A stretch of 64,000 bases of DNA from Robertmurraya_A mangrovi (GTDB taxonomy: Bacteria; Bacillota; Bacilli; Bacillales; Cytobacillaceae). The DNA lies in contig NZ_JAXOFX010000010.1 in the NCBI RefSeq assembly GCF_034427655.1, positions 62,001 to 126,000 of the forward strand. The letters are read 5' to 3'. Below the pieces are notes generated by a model. It was given only the letters and a program-made list of their open reading frames with translations, searched no databases and was not told the origin of the DNA. The translations under genes were made by a program, and so were the position numbers. Shown piece after piece: positions 34,447 through 42,595 of this stretch (the stretch's first letter is position 1; each line of letters begins with the position of its first letter).

Positions 34447-35078
34447 GACCTTTCCCTCGAGTTATCTTCACTTATACTTATAACAATTTCCATACCCGTC
34501 GGTTTATTTTTGAAAGGGGTACTGTATTCTTTAAACGTAAGTATCAGCCCACTAACATCATCTGGTAAAGGAGGTGAAACAACAAAATCATAAGTCATAT
34601 GTCCAGTAGATCCTCCACCACCAGTAGTTCGACAATCATATTTCTCATCAATTTCTAATTGTAAAAATGCATGGTCACGTACACGTCGAGGACGTAAATG
34701 TCTAGAATCATCTGGTTCGTACCAATCCATTGTCAGATGAACTACACTAGCATTTTCGAATTGACGAATAAAAGTAATCGTGTATAGATTTTCTCCCACT
34801 TCTACTGACTTTAACACTGGAACATGCTTTAAAAATCCTTCCGGCTCAATCCGAGGTCGAAATTCCTCTTCCAATAGTAAGGAACCAAAAAAAGAAGAGA
34901 GAAAATCTTCGTATAAGTTATATTTCATAGACCATTCCACAATTTTCTCAAGAGGTGGAAAACCCGGATCATTAGATTGTTCCTTGCGCTTATTTAGTAA
35001 ATTGCAAAGCTGCTCATCAATATGTTGTATACTAGTGTCATAATGTTTCGTAGGTGGTTCAAACGGCAATCGTTTCAT
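34443..35078 (-). CDS. Conserved hypothetical protein, 211 aa
   Basis: The N terminus (IQHIDEQLCNLLNKRKEQS) looks like a chorismate-mutase-type helix, followed by a mixed alpha/beta part with PGFPPLEKIVEWS and a beta-rich C-terminal half with TTGGGGSTGHMTYDFVVSPP. I know this type only as uncharacterised Bacillus proteins. Overlaps peptidase S51 by 4 bp, suggesting a joint role. No signal peptide. Confidence 0.6.
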   Translation of the reverse strand: MKRLPFEPPTKHYDTSIQHIDEQLCNLLNKRKEQSNDPGFPPLEKIVEWSMKYNLYEDFLSSFFGSLLLEEEFRPRIEPEGFLKHVPVLKSVEVGENLYTITFIRQFENASVVHLTMDWYEPDDSRHLRPRRVRDHAFLQLEIDEKYDCRTTGGGGSTGHMTYDFVVSPPLPDDVSGLILTFKEYSTPFKNKPTGMEIVISISEDNSRERS

Positions 35079-35159
35079 GAGAGAACTCCTCCTTTTATGT
35101 TTTTCTATATTTTAACAGAAATAGGATGGGCAATTTAAGATTCTGTTCACCGTTTTAGT

Positions 35160-35627
35160 CTAAATAGTTAGACTCATCTTCCTACTAACGGTCTCCAACC
35201 CAAAACTTTCATAAAAAGAAATCGCTCTATTATTAAATTCCCATACATTTAAATCAAGTGAGGTAGCCCCTTTATCCTTTGACCAATCCACACAAGCTTG
35301 AAATAGTTTTGTCCCAATCCCTTTTCTTTGACTATTACTTTTCACCCCAAAGTCACTCATATATGCATATATTCTAGGTGTCATTGAATCAAAGGGTGGT
35401 GACTGTTTTAACTCCATAACAGCAAATCCGACAATCTCCCCTTCCTCTACAGCTATTAAAATATCACAATCCTTCTCATCTAATAGCTCTTTAAAATATG
35501 AAATAGGCATTACTGGGACTACTTTTTGAAAAATATGTGGAAGTGCTTCTGCATGTTCATCGTGACCTTCTTTAACAATTTCATTCACATAAGCATAATC
35601 TTCTATCGTTGCAAGCCTAATATTCAC
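35160..35627 (-). CDS. GNAT N-acetyltransferase
   Basis: 155 aa with the acetyl-CoA loop NSQRKGIGTKLFQACVDW and the late NNRAISFYESFGLETVSR motif. Substrate unknown. The 5' leader (35648-35706) has long complementary ends AAAAAACTC and GAGTTTTTT; the function of this hairpin is unclear. Confidence 0.85.
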   Translation of the reverse strand: MNIRLATIEDYAYVNEIVKEGHDEHAEALPHIFQKVVPVMPISYFKELLDEKDCDILIAVEEGEIVGFAVMELKQSPPFDSMTPRIYAYMSDFGVKSNSQRKGIGTKLFQACVDWSKDKGATSLDLNVWEFNNRAISFYESFGLETVSRKMSLTI

Positions 35628-35744
35628 AAATGTTTCCCCCTACAAAAAACTCCCACCTACAAAAATCTTGAGGCGAGAGTGTTCAATCTTCTCTTCAGAG
35701 TTTTTTGAATATAATACCAAATTATCCTAATACCGTCAAAAAGT

Positions 35745-36113
35745 CTATTTCTCGTTATTTCTATAAATCAAGTCAAAAAAACTTAATCCTAGAGCTAGCC
35801 CTAAAGGAATGCCAAAGTTATAAACACTTAAATCCTCTGGTTTAAAAATAGAATTTAGAAAGTAACTAACTACACTAAACAGAATGAAAAGGAAGATAAA
35901 TTTTATAGCCCTCTCCACTAACTCCTTCTTAGATATGCGTCTACTGTTTATAAACATCAATATGACGAAGTATAGAAAGGAAAATAGGAGAAGGATAATA
36001 AACCCAACAATGAAGTAAAAGGAAAATTCCACATTTAAATTTTCATAAATTATTAATGGAATTGTCATAAGAACAATCAAAACAATTAGAGAAATAACGC
36101 TTACTTTCTTCAT
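35745..36113 (-). CDS. Four-TM hypothetical membrane protein, 122 aa
   Basis: Four hydrophobic segments (about 5-22, 30-52, 68-85, 97-115) with a basic cytoplasmic loop NSRRISKKELVERAIK between the second and third. No family recognised; no clear operon partner. Confidence 0.6.
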   Translation of the reverse strand: MKKVSVISLIVLIVLMTIPLIIYENLNVEFSFYFIVGFIILLLFSFLYFVILMFINSRRISKKELVERAIKFIFLFILFSVVSYFLNSIFKPEDLSVYNFGIPLGLALGLSFFDLIYRNNEK

Positions 36114-36258
36114 TTGACCACCATTTATCCTTAAATAATATGTATTTATTATCCCTAGAAGAAAAAGATAACATAAAAAATACTATTATGAACTATGAGT
36201 ATATTATTGAATTAACAGACATGAACCACTTCGAGCGGGGTTCTGAGCAATAAAACCA

Positions 36259-36285
36259 GAAGCGACCTAGTTTCGCTTTTTTTTT
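36259..36285 (+). terminator. Orphan terminator
   Basis: Hairpin GAAGCGA/TCGCTT (36259-36265 with 36273-36278) with eight T after it. No plus-strand gene precedes it: 36114-36258 holds no ORF. It may end a small RNA or be a leftover of a lost gene. Confidence 0.65.
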
Positions 36286-36350
36286 ATCCACGTTTTGACA
36301 ATTCAGAACAATCATATATTATAAAGTTAGTAACTTAAACGGAGGATTCT

Positions 36351-36737
36351 ATGAAAATTAGAAAATCAAACCCAACTAATGTTGCACCACCTATCGCTCA
36401 ATACTCACATGTATCTGTCATTCCTAGAGACGCAGAGCTCGTTGTTCTATCTGGTCAGATCGGAAATAACATAGACGGTGTTTTGCCGTCAGATATCGAA
36501 TCACAATTTGCCAATGCAATTGAAAATATCAAGTTAATACTACAAAGTGAAGGTATGGAAACAAACAGTGTTTTTAAAATAAATATTTGGTTAACTGAGC
36601 CTATTAATAGGGAAGTATACACTGAAATCTGGAGCTCGTTCCATAACCAATCCCCACCTGCAACCACTTTAGCTTACGCTTCCGCCCTAGCTCGCCCTGA
36701 TATTAAAGTAGAAGTTGAGGCTTGGGCAGCAAGATAG
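36351..36737 (+). CDS. RidA/YjgF-family enamine/imine deaminase
   Basis: 128 aa, the RidA trimer-fold length. The late motif YASALARPDIKVEVEAWAA carries the arginine used for imine hydrolysis; VVLSGQIGNNIDGVLP and IENIKLILQSEGM are the other family blocks. RidA homologues hydrolyse reactive 2-aminoacrylate. Monocistronic. Confidence 0.88.
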   Translation: MKIRKSNPTNVAPPIAQYSHVSVIPRDAELVVLSGQIGNNIDGVLPSDIESQFANAIENIKLILQSEGMETNSVFKINIWLTEPINREVYTEIWSSFHNQSPPATTLAYASALARPDIKVEVEAWAAR

Positions 36738-36857
36738 TTCAACTCCATAAGTTTAGCTTTCGGAGTACCACTTACTGCAAATTCATAAAGCCCAAGTCCT
36801 TTTGGTATTTGGGCTTCACTTACATTCGTCAGCTTCCTTTAATTCCATCTTGAAAAC

Positions 36858-37475
36858 TTAACTAACATTCCCTCTAATTTTTAAGAGTTTATACTTAAAC
36901 AATAATGTCATTCCTACATTTGTAAGAAAATGAATGGTGATAGGAACTAAAAGGTTATTTGTATAATTATAGATCCAACAAAATATGAAACCTGGAAGGA
37001 TAATGTTTAATAACATGATTGGTTTCTTAAAATATCGTGTATGGGCCATAACAAAAATGAATGTTGTGGCAAGAATGGCAATCCACTCATTGTTCAGAGT
37101 TAGTAATATAAAGTTTTGAATTAAACCCCTGTACAATAATTCCTCAAATAAAACATAAATAAACATTCCGATGATAATAGAGAATAATGATTCATTATGT
37201 AACGATTTATTGGTGTCATCAATGAGATGTGCAGGAGTTATTAACGTCAATACGATCCCTAATGTCATTAACCCAAGAAAAGCAATCAATGAGCTTACGA
37301 AAAGTTTAATAGGGTCTTTGAAAGATAAATATAGTTCAAAAGGTAATTTCCCTGCCATAGTAAGTGCAAGTATTAAAACGGAGAGAATTAATGAAAACAA
37401 CCCAATAATTGGTGTAGCTTCTTTTAAACTAAATTCTTTTATTTTTTTGTTTTTATCAGTCATCGTTTTACTCAA
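36858..37475 (-). CDS. CPBP-family intramembrane metalloprotease
   Basis: About 205 aa, polytopic. The three glutamyl protease (CAAX/Abi) motifs are present: FEELLYRGL, FVMAHTRYF and PITIHFLTN. Bacterial members act in peptide maturation or immunity. The TTG at 37475 is chosen, 7 nt after GAGGT; an ATG at 37463 is an alternative, and the GTG at 37505 has no RBS. Confidence 0.87.
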   Translation of the reverse strand: MSKTMTDKNKKIKEFSLKEATPIIGLFSLILSVLILALTMAGKLPFELYLSFKDPIKLFVSSLIAFLGLMTLGIVLTLITPAHLIDDTNKSLHNESLFSIIIGMFIYVLFEELLYRGLIQNFILLTLNNEWIAILATTFIFVMAHTRYFKKPIMLLNIILPGFIFCWIYNYTNNLLVPITIHFLTNVGMTLLFKYKLLKIRGNVS

Positions 37476-37574
37476 TTTATGTACCTCTATAATAAAGTTA
37501 TTCACTTATTTACGATTGAATATTTTAATAGTTTCATAATTCCATCTTTTTTCGGATTTTATTTTCATAAATAG

Positions 37575-37610
37575 AAGAGAGCAACGTATTAAATCACAAC
37601 GTTGCTCATC
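37575..37610 (-). terminator. Terminator of the ECF sigma operon
   Basis: GAGCAACGT/ACGTTGCTC (37579-37587 with 37599-37607) with a T-rich minus-strand tail, about 50 bp after the anti-sigma stop. Confidence 0.65.
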
Positions 37611-37658
37611 AACCCACGTATGCACATTCATTGGCTAATTATACAATTACACTTTGAA

Positions 37659-38573
37659 CTAATTATTCTCTAATAGAAACGGCTGGATTTCATATTTTGT
37701 AGCCACTTTCTCTATCTCTGCTAGGCTAAAATCATCCCAGTTAATTTTTTCATAATCGGCTCTAGTTAACTCATAGGATAAACCTACTTCGTAAAATTCT
37801 TTAGCTTCCCTAAATTCACCTACATAGTGCTTTACTTGCCACTCAAAACTAGCCTTATCTACTTGCTTATTATCAAATACAACTCTTAAAGCTTTGCTAC
37901 TGCTTTTACCTAATTTCGTTCTAATATCTTCCATATGTCCCATGCTATCTGCTCCGAGTAAGAGCTGTACTTCTTTTTCATCCTTACTTACTATAATTTC
38001 TTCCACTCTTTTTTCATTAACGTCCGTCATGGCATAAAGTTTCTCGTTAAGAGTTCTATGAATCTTCTGATTAAGTGGTAAATTCTCTTCTTCCTTCATT
38101 TCGACTGCAGATGTTTGTTTTTCATTCACTTCTTTGTTAGGTGCAGCTGCATTGTTTGAAACCATTGCCACAGAGTCATCTGATTGATTGAGCAATAATA
38201 TTACCCCGATAATGGATAGAGTAGGTATAGCAACAAAGTACTGCTTAAAATACTTATTTTCTCTTTGTAAAAATAAAAATATAGTTCCCACGACAACAAA
38301 TACTATGAACATCAACCATAAAAACATATGATTTATACTTAACATAATAAACTCTCCTTTATCAAACACTTGGTTATAGATAAATAGGCTAATAAAAATC
38401 AAGAAGGATAAAGAAAAGATAAAAGTTAGTACCGGTCCCATAAAGGATTCCTTTGGACCGTCCTCTTGCTGAGCTTTTAGTAAGATTCTCTGTTTTTCAT
38501 TTATTGTCATGCTTCCATTCTTTAAAACCGTTCGATTCATGCTCTCTCTTAATTTATTAAGCTTCTCTTCCAA
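37659..38573 (-). CDS. Putative membrane anti-sigma factor
   Basis: 304 aa. A cytoplasmic N-terminal helix region (about 1-45) is followed by three TM segments (about 47-68, 80-103, 112-127) and a Lys/Glu-rich outer domain of about 175 residues with LNEKLYAMTDVNEKRVEEI and a second half containing GEFREAKEFYEVGLSYEL. No zinc HxxxCxxC motif. The call rests on being 3 bp downstream of an ECF sigma gene in the same operon, the usual position for anti-sigma genes. Confidence 0.65.
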   Translation of the reverse strand: MEEKLNKLRESMNRTVLKNGSMTINEKQRILLKAQQEDGPKESFMGPVLTFIFSLSFLIFISLFIYNQVFDKGEFIMLSINHMFLWLMFIVFVVVGTIFLFLQRENKYFKQYFVAIPTLSIIGVILLLNQSDDSVAMVSNNAAAPNKEVNEKQTSAVEMKEEENLPLNQKIHRTLNEKLYAMTDVNEKRVEEIIVSKDEKEVQLLLGADSMGHMEDIRTKLGKSSSKALRVVFDNKQVDKASFEWQVKHYVGEFREAKEFYEVGLSYELTRADYEKINWDDFSLAEIEKVATKYEIQPFLLENN

Positions 38574-38576
38574 TTT

Positions 38577-39098
38577 TTATTCACCCCGATACATTTGACG
38601 TAGTTTCTCTTTTCCACGCTTAAGTCTTGATTTAATCGTATCTACTTTCAATCCAGTAAGCTCTTGAATCTCCTTAATTTTCAATTCTTCATAATAAAAT
38701 AGAATGATGATTTCACGGTATTTTATTGGTAATTGGAGAACATGTTCTGATAGCTCTCTAGATTCACTTTTTAAAATAACTTCCTGCTCCGTTGAGGACG
38801 TTGATTTTAACTTGAAACTAAGTGTTTCAAATAAGTGTTGAACATTAAACCATTTTGTTTTATATGTATCTTTACATTTATTAACCGTTATCTTAAATAG
38901 CCAGGTTTTATAGGAGCACTCTCCCCTAAAAGAATCCCAATTTCTATAACTTGTAAGGAAAACTTCCTGTGCAATGTCTTCAGCTAATGACCAATCCTTG
39001 ACGTATGTATAAGCTAGCTTCTTAACACTGTCACCATACTGTTCTAGCAAATATTCTAACGCTTTGTCTTTGTTGAATATTTTGTGGGGCTCAACCAC
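38577..39098 (-). CDS. ECF-type RNA polymerase sigma factor
   Basis: 173 aa. Region 2 is visible as YGDSVKKLAYTYVKDWSLAE, then DIAQEVFLTSYRNWDSFRG and YKTWLFKITVNKCKD; region 4 as LPIKYREIIILFYYEELKIK followed by EIQELTGLKVDTIKSRLKRG. GTG at 39098 with GGAGGTG 5 nt upstream is the start; reading further upstream crosses the promoter. An ECF-class promoter (39134-39159) precedes it, so autoregulation is likely. Confidence 0.92.
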   Translation of the reverse strand: MVEPHKIFNKDKALEYLLEQYGDSVKKLAYTYVKDWSLAEDIAQEVFLTSYRNWDSFRGECSYKTWLFKITVNKCKDTYKTKWFNVQHLFETLSFKLKSTSSTEQEVILKSESRELSEHVLQLPIKYREIIILFYYEELKIKEIQELTGLKVDTIKSRLKRGKEKLRQMYRGE

Positions 39099-39133
39099 AA
39101 ATACACCTCCCCTCATTTTTTGGTTTATGTATA

Positions 39134-39159
39134 GACGACCATTTTGAAAAAAGGTTGCA
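39134..39159 (-). promoter_or_regulatory. ECF-sigma-type promoter
   Basis: Minus strand: TGCAAC (39154-39159), 16-bp spacer, CGTCTAT beginning at 39137. This is the TGAAAC-N16-CGTC architecture of Bacillus SigW/X/M-type promoters, upstream of the ECF sigma gene. Confidence 0.75.
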
Positions 39160-39241
39160 AAAAAGGAAAAAAATATTTGATGAAGGATAAGAATCCTGAG
39201 GCAATAACGAGGAACCCTAGAGGGGGAATACTTTTCGGAGG

Positions 39242-39382
39242 TTAATCTTTTAAATTCCCTAAAAATTCTCCCACATGGTTTCCTAGATAAAAAGATCCGT
39301 ACCAAATGAAAATAGTGAGAGCTATGGCACTTAAAGTAGGATATTTGTTCATAATCCTTTTGATTTCATTAGATAAATCCAT
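39242..39382 (-). CDS. Small single-TM protein, 46 aa
   Basis: Read directly: MDLSNEIKRIMNKYPTLSAI, then ALTIFIWYGSFYLGNHVGEF and LGNLKD. One TM helix in the middle. GGAGGAGGC lies 6 nt before the ATG. Lies just upstream of the ECF promoter on the same strand. No family recognised. Confidence 0.7.
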   Translation of the reverse strand: MDLSNEIKRIMNKYPTLSAIALTIFIWYGSFYLGNHVGEFLGNLKD

Positions 39383-39507
39383 GGTTAAGCCTCCTCCAAA
39401 ATAGTTTTATAGCCTAATACAGTTTTATTAATTTCAATAGGAAAAGCTCCACTAGATGTTCCCCTCAATAGAATGGTATTATCCTGAATGGAAAGGAAGA
39501 TTATAGA

Positions 39508-39684
39508 ATGTATCCTTATGCTTATTGGCATGGACAGCATCAGCACTATCACCCTTGGGGGTATCATCACTCAAACCCCTGGCATCAGCATGGACACCAT
39601 CTTTATCACTGGCATTCTACACCACAACCCTTGCATCATCACCATTATGGAATACATCCGTACTTATACCCTTGGAGACCTTAA
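39508..39684 (+). CDS. Histidine/aromatic-rich small protein
   Basis: 58 aa read directly, beginning MYPYAYWHGQHQHYHPWGYH and continuing HSNPWHQHGHHLYHWHSTPQ. It holds 17 His plus many Tyr, Trp, Pro and Gln, and no acidic residue. AAAGGAAGA lies 7 nt before the ATG. Such peptides in Bacillus are often spore-coat or metal-binding proteins; that role is inference. Diverges from the 46-aa TM gene. Confidence 0.75.
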   Translation: MYPYAYWHGQHQHYHPWGYHHSNPWHQHGHHLYHWHSTPQPLHHHHYGIHPYLYPWRP

Positions 39685-39795
39685 TCCATCATTTGGGGAG
39701 ATCAAGAGCTGGTCTCCCTCCATGCACATTCTACCATAATTTACATAATCTACATATCCCTAAAAAATTGCTTCTTTACAAATTTCCTCTCAATA

Positions 39796-40461
39796 CTAGC
39801 CATTCGTTCGTTTTTCAATATTAAGTTTCTTAGTTTTTTCATTTATATAGGCATACAGGATATCTTTTGTTTTTAAATTATGTTTTTCTAATTGTGCTAA
39901 TAGCCAACCCTTTGATTTCCCTAGAAACTTAAGATTTTTCTTTTGAATTCTTCCATCAATAATGACAGATATGGGTAAACCTTCATCTTCTATAGATATT
40001 TCAAGATGTTTTACGGTTACAGGAGTATTTTCAGGTTTAGGAATAATACTTACTTCACCAATGGGTTCTAAAATAGCATACTCTACATCATCTAATTTTG
40101 GATATCCTTTACTTCTAAGAATGGATAAAAGCTGGGCAATGGATAATCTTGAATTTTCCATATTATCTTCAATAATTTTTCCATCCTTAATCAGAATGGT
40201 TGGTTCACCTAAAAAGAACCGATTCCCCCATTGCCAAAGAGTGAGCTTAGAAAATAGAATATGTAACACAACTAGAATGACTAATGCGTACACGGTGGGT
40301 AAAAATTCGGTACTTATCAGTGGTTCGGATGCTACCGTTCCAACGATAATAATAGCAACCAAATCGTAGGGAGTCATTTGAATGATGGTGGACTTCCCCA
40401 TTAGTCTCATAACAGCAATGGTGGTTAGATATAAGGTGAATATCTTGAGTATTAAAATCAT
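39796..40461 (-). CDS. DUF421/YetF-family membrane protein
   Basis: About 221 aa. Three N-terminal TM helices include VMRLMGKSTIIQMTPYDLVA, the family hallmark, followed by two alpha/beta cytoplasmic modules with FLGEPTILIKDGKIIEDNM and LPISVIIDGRIQKKNLKFLG. YetF-like proteins in Bacillus are linked to spores and membranes, with no known reaction. The ATG at 40461 has GAGGGTG 8 nt upstream. Confidence 0.9.
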   Translation of the reverse strand: MILILKIFTLYLTTIAVMRLMGKSTIIQMTPYDLVAIIIVGTVASEPLISTEFLPTVYALVILVVLHILFSKLTLWQWGNRFFLGEPTILIKDGKIIEDNMENSRLSIAQLLSILRSKGYPKLDDVEYAILEPIGEVSIIPKPENTPVTVKHLEISIEDEGLPISVIIDGRIQKKNLKFLGKSKGWLLAQLEKHNLKTKDILYAYINEKTKKLNIEKRTNG

Positions 40462-40540
40462 AGTTGTCACACCCTCAGCAATAATAAGCATATAATTCCC
40501 AATTACGTTTCTTCTAACCTGTTTTAATTAAAGGACTTTT

Positions 40541-40572
40541 TAAAACAAAAAAAGAGCTACGAAAGCCCTTTT
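40541..40572 (-). terminator. Terminator of the GNAT gene at 40596
   Basis: On the minus strand AAAAAGGGCT-TTCGT-AGCTCTTTTTTT: a 10-bp stem with one G-U pair and a T run. Confidence 0.8.
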
Positions 40573-40595
40573 TATTTCAAATATTAAAATTGTCC

Positions 40596-41129
40596 TTATC
40601 CGGAGAATGCACTCGAATATTCAACCACTCCAGAAACACCCTCTAAGGCGTTTTCTCTTAGTTCCATTATCATGAATACTTCGTCTGGTACTTTAAAAGG
40701 AGGATTAATTCCCCATGAGGAGGCTTTCTCAAATCCAAACTTTGGATAATAATTAGGATGGCCGAGCACAACGACGGATTTATATCCAAGTTCCTTTGCT
40801 ATTTTAAGTCCTTCATTAATCAAAAGCTTACCAACCCCAATATTTTGGAAGTCTGGTAGAACAGAAACAGGAGCTAGGGCAAGTGATTCCTCTGAGTGAG
40901 TGTCATTAACAATGTGTATTTTTGAAAAAAGAATATGCCCTATAATGTTCTCCTCTTCGTTTGTTGCTACTAATGATAGTTCAGGGATAAAAGCCTCTGA
41001 TTTTCTAATTCGTGCCACTAGTTCATGTTCAGTTTTATCACTGATTTCCATATCTGCAAACGCACTTTTAATAACTTCTTCGACTATTGAATAGTCTTCA
41101 GTCTTTTCTTGTCTAATATGAATGGTCAT
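40596..41129 (-). CDS. GNAT N-acetyltransferase, YhbS-like
   Basis: 177 aa. VSVLPDFQNIGVGKLLINEG is the acetyl-CoA loop, followed by VVVLGHPNYYPKFGFEKAS, the YhbS-type signature. Function unknown; some members acetylate small molecules or tRNA-linked substrates. Confidence 0.88.
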   Translation of the reverse strand: MTIHIRQEKTEDYSIVEEVIKSAFADMEISDKTEHELVARIRKSEAFIPELSLVATNEEENIIGHILFSKIHIVNDTHSEESLALAPVSVLPDFQNIGVGKLLINEGLKIAKELGYKSVVVLGHPNYYPKFGFEKASSWGINPPFKVPDEVFMIMELRENALEGVSGVVEYSSAFSG

Positions 41130-41200
41130 TTATTTTTTCTCCCTTATATTTTGCTTATCCATTACTATTTTATCTTAACATAATATTTTGAATGTTTAAC

Positions 41201-41238
41201 AAATAAAAAAGAGTTACAGAGGATATCCGCAACTCTTC
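41201..41238 (-). terminator. Terminator of the LLM oxidoreductase gene
   Basis: AGAGTT/AACTCT stem with an inner GGATATCC, followed on the minus strand by TTTTTTATTT. Confidence 0.7.
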
Positions 41239-41243
41239 TTCCT

Positions 41244-42305
41244 TTAAAGTTGTTCTTTGTTTTCCGCTTCCCAAATAGCCACTTCTTTTCGAACTATTGG
41301 GGCTACTTCTGTTCCGAGTAGTTTAATTGCGTTCATGACATCTTCATGAGGCATGGAGCCAACCGGTACATGGAGCATAAAACGTGTAATTCCTACATTT
41401 TTTCGTAAGTGAATAATTTTCTCGGCAACAGTCTTTGAGTCACCTACATATAAGGCTCCTTCTAAGCTTCTTGCTGAATCAAAGCTAGAACGATCATAGT
41501 GACTCCAGCCTCTTTCTCGACCCAATTTATTCATAACATGTTGAGTGGAAGGGAAAAACTTATCAGCTGCTAGTTCTGTTTCTTCCGCAATAAATCCATG
41601 GGAATGTGACGCAACCGGAAACTTGGACGAATCATGACCGGCATGCTCTAACGCTTTTTTATATAGCTTAACAAGTGGAGCAAATTGTCGTGGACTTCCC
41701 CCAATAATAGCTAAAACAAGTGGTAAACCAAGTAGTCCCGCGCGGACAACAGATTCTGAATTACCACCACTACCAATCCACACTGGCAATGGATCTTGCA
41801 CAGCTCTTGGGTAAACTCCTAAATTATTGATAGCGGCACGATGTTTCCCCTGCCATGTTACTTTTTCAGACGAGCAAATTTTCAACAATAAATCTAACTT
41901 CTCTTCAAAGAGCTCATCATAATCCTTTAAGTCATATCCAAATAGAGGAAAAGATTCGATAAACGATCCTCGACCTGCCATAATCTCTGCACGTCCATTA
42001 GAAATGGCATCAACTGTGGCAAAGTCTTGATAGACCCTAACTGGATCGGCAGAAGAAAGAACGGTAACGGCACTTGTCAATCTGATTTTCTCCGTCTTTG
42101 AAGCTGCAGCTGCTAAAATAACCGCAGGAGAAGAAGCAGCAAAATCTTCACGGTGGTGTTCTCCTACACCAAAAATATCTAACCCTACTTGATCAGCAAG
42201 AACTATTTCCTCTACTACTTCACGAATTCTTTGTGCATGACTAACTACTTCTCCTGTTTTAACATCAGGAGTGGTCTCTACAAATGTACTAATCCCAATT
42301 TCCAC
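41244..42305 (-). CDS. LLM-class flavin-dependent oxidoreductase
   Basis: 353-aa TIM-barrel FMN/F420-type (luciferase-like) monooxygenase. GLDIFGVGEHHREDFAASSP near residue 41 and GRAEIMAGRGSFIESFPLFG are characteristic; PLPVWIGSGGNSESVVRAG and YVGDSKTVAEKI complete the pattern. GTG start with AGGAGGAAG 7 nt upstream. Substrate unknown. Monocistronic. Confidence 0.9.
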   Translation of the reverse strand: MEIGISTFVETTPDVKTGEVVSHAQRIREVVEEIVLADQVGLDIFGVGEHHREDFAASSPAVILAAAASKTEKIRLTSAVTVLSSADPVRVYQDFATVDAISNGRAEIMAGRGSFIESFPLFGYDLKDYDELFEEKLDLLLKICSSEKVTWQGKHRAAINNLGVYPRAVQDPLPVWIGSGGNSESVVRAGLLGLPLVLAIIGGSPRQFAPLVKLYKKALEHAGHDSSKFPVASHSHGFIAEETELAADKFFPSTQHVMNKLGRERGWSHYDRSSFDSARSLEGALYVGDSKTVAEKIIHLRKNVGITRFMLHVPVGSMPHEDVMNAIKLLGTEVAPIVRKEVAIWEAENKEQL

Positions 42306-42517
42306 AACTCTTCCTCCTATTTATTTTAATGATGGTGTTATCTAATTAAACTTCTAATCCTACTATCTTCACAGAAGGAATAAGTTACCTTTATTAAGAT
42401 AGCCCTATTATAAATCTTCCTCATTTTTTTCTCCATCAACAAGTCTTAAAGAATTTCCTAATCGTGTATTGAGTTGATTTCAATTTTTACATAGTAAATC
42501 TTTCCAATTAGGTAAAA

Positions 42518-42560
42518 GTAACTATTAATATGCGTAATTATGGTAAAATGTAATAGTTAC
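42518..42560 (+). promoter_or_regulatory. Promoter flanked by a 10-bp inverted repeat
   Basis: Arms GTAACTATTA (42518-42527) and TAATAGTTAC (42551-42560) are perfect complements, 33 bp centre to centre, and bracket an extended -10 box TGG-TAAAAT (42541-42549). The arrangement suggests repressor control of the SH3 gene 36 bp downstream. Confidence 0.55.
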
Positions 42561-42595
42561 ATTAACCTATATTAAGTCATCTAGGAGGAGGATTT

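Noticed and set aside
39412..39450. Minus-strand 12-codon frame with GAGGGGA upstream, before the 46-aa TM gene
   Set aside because: Too short to support without conservation; overlaps the region just upstream of the His-rich gene.
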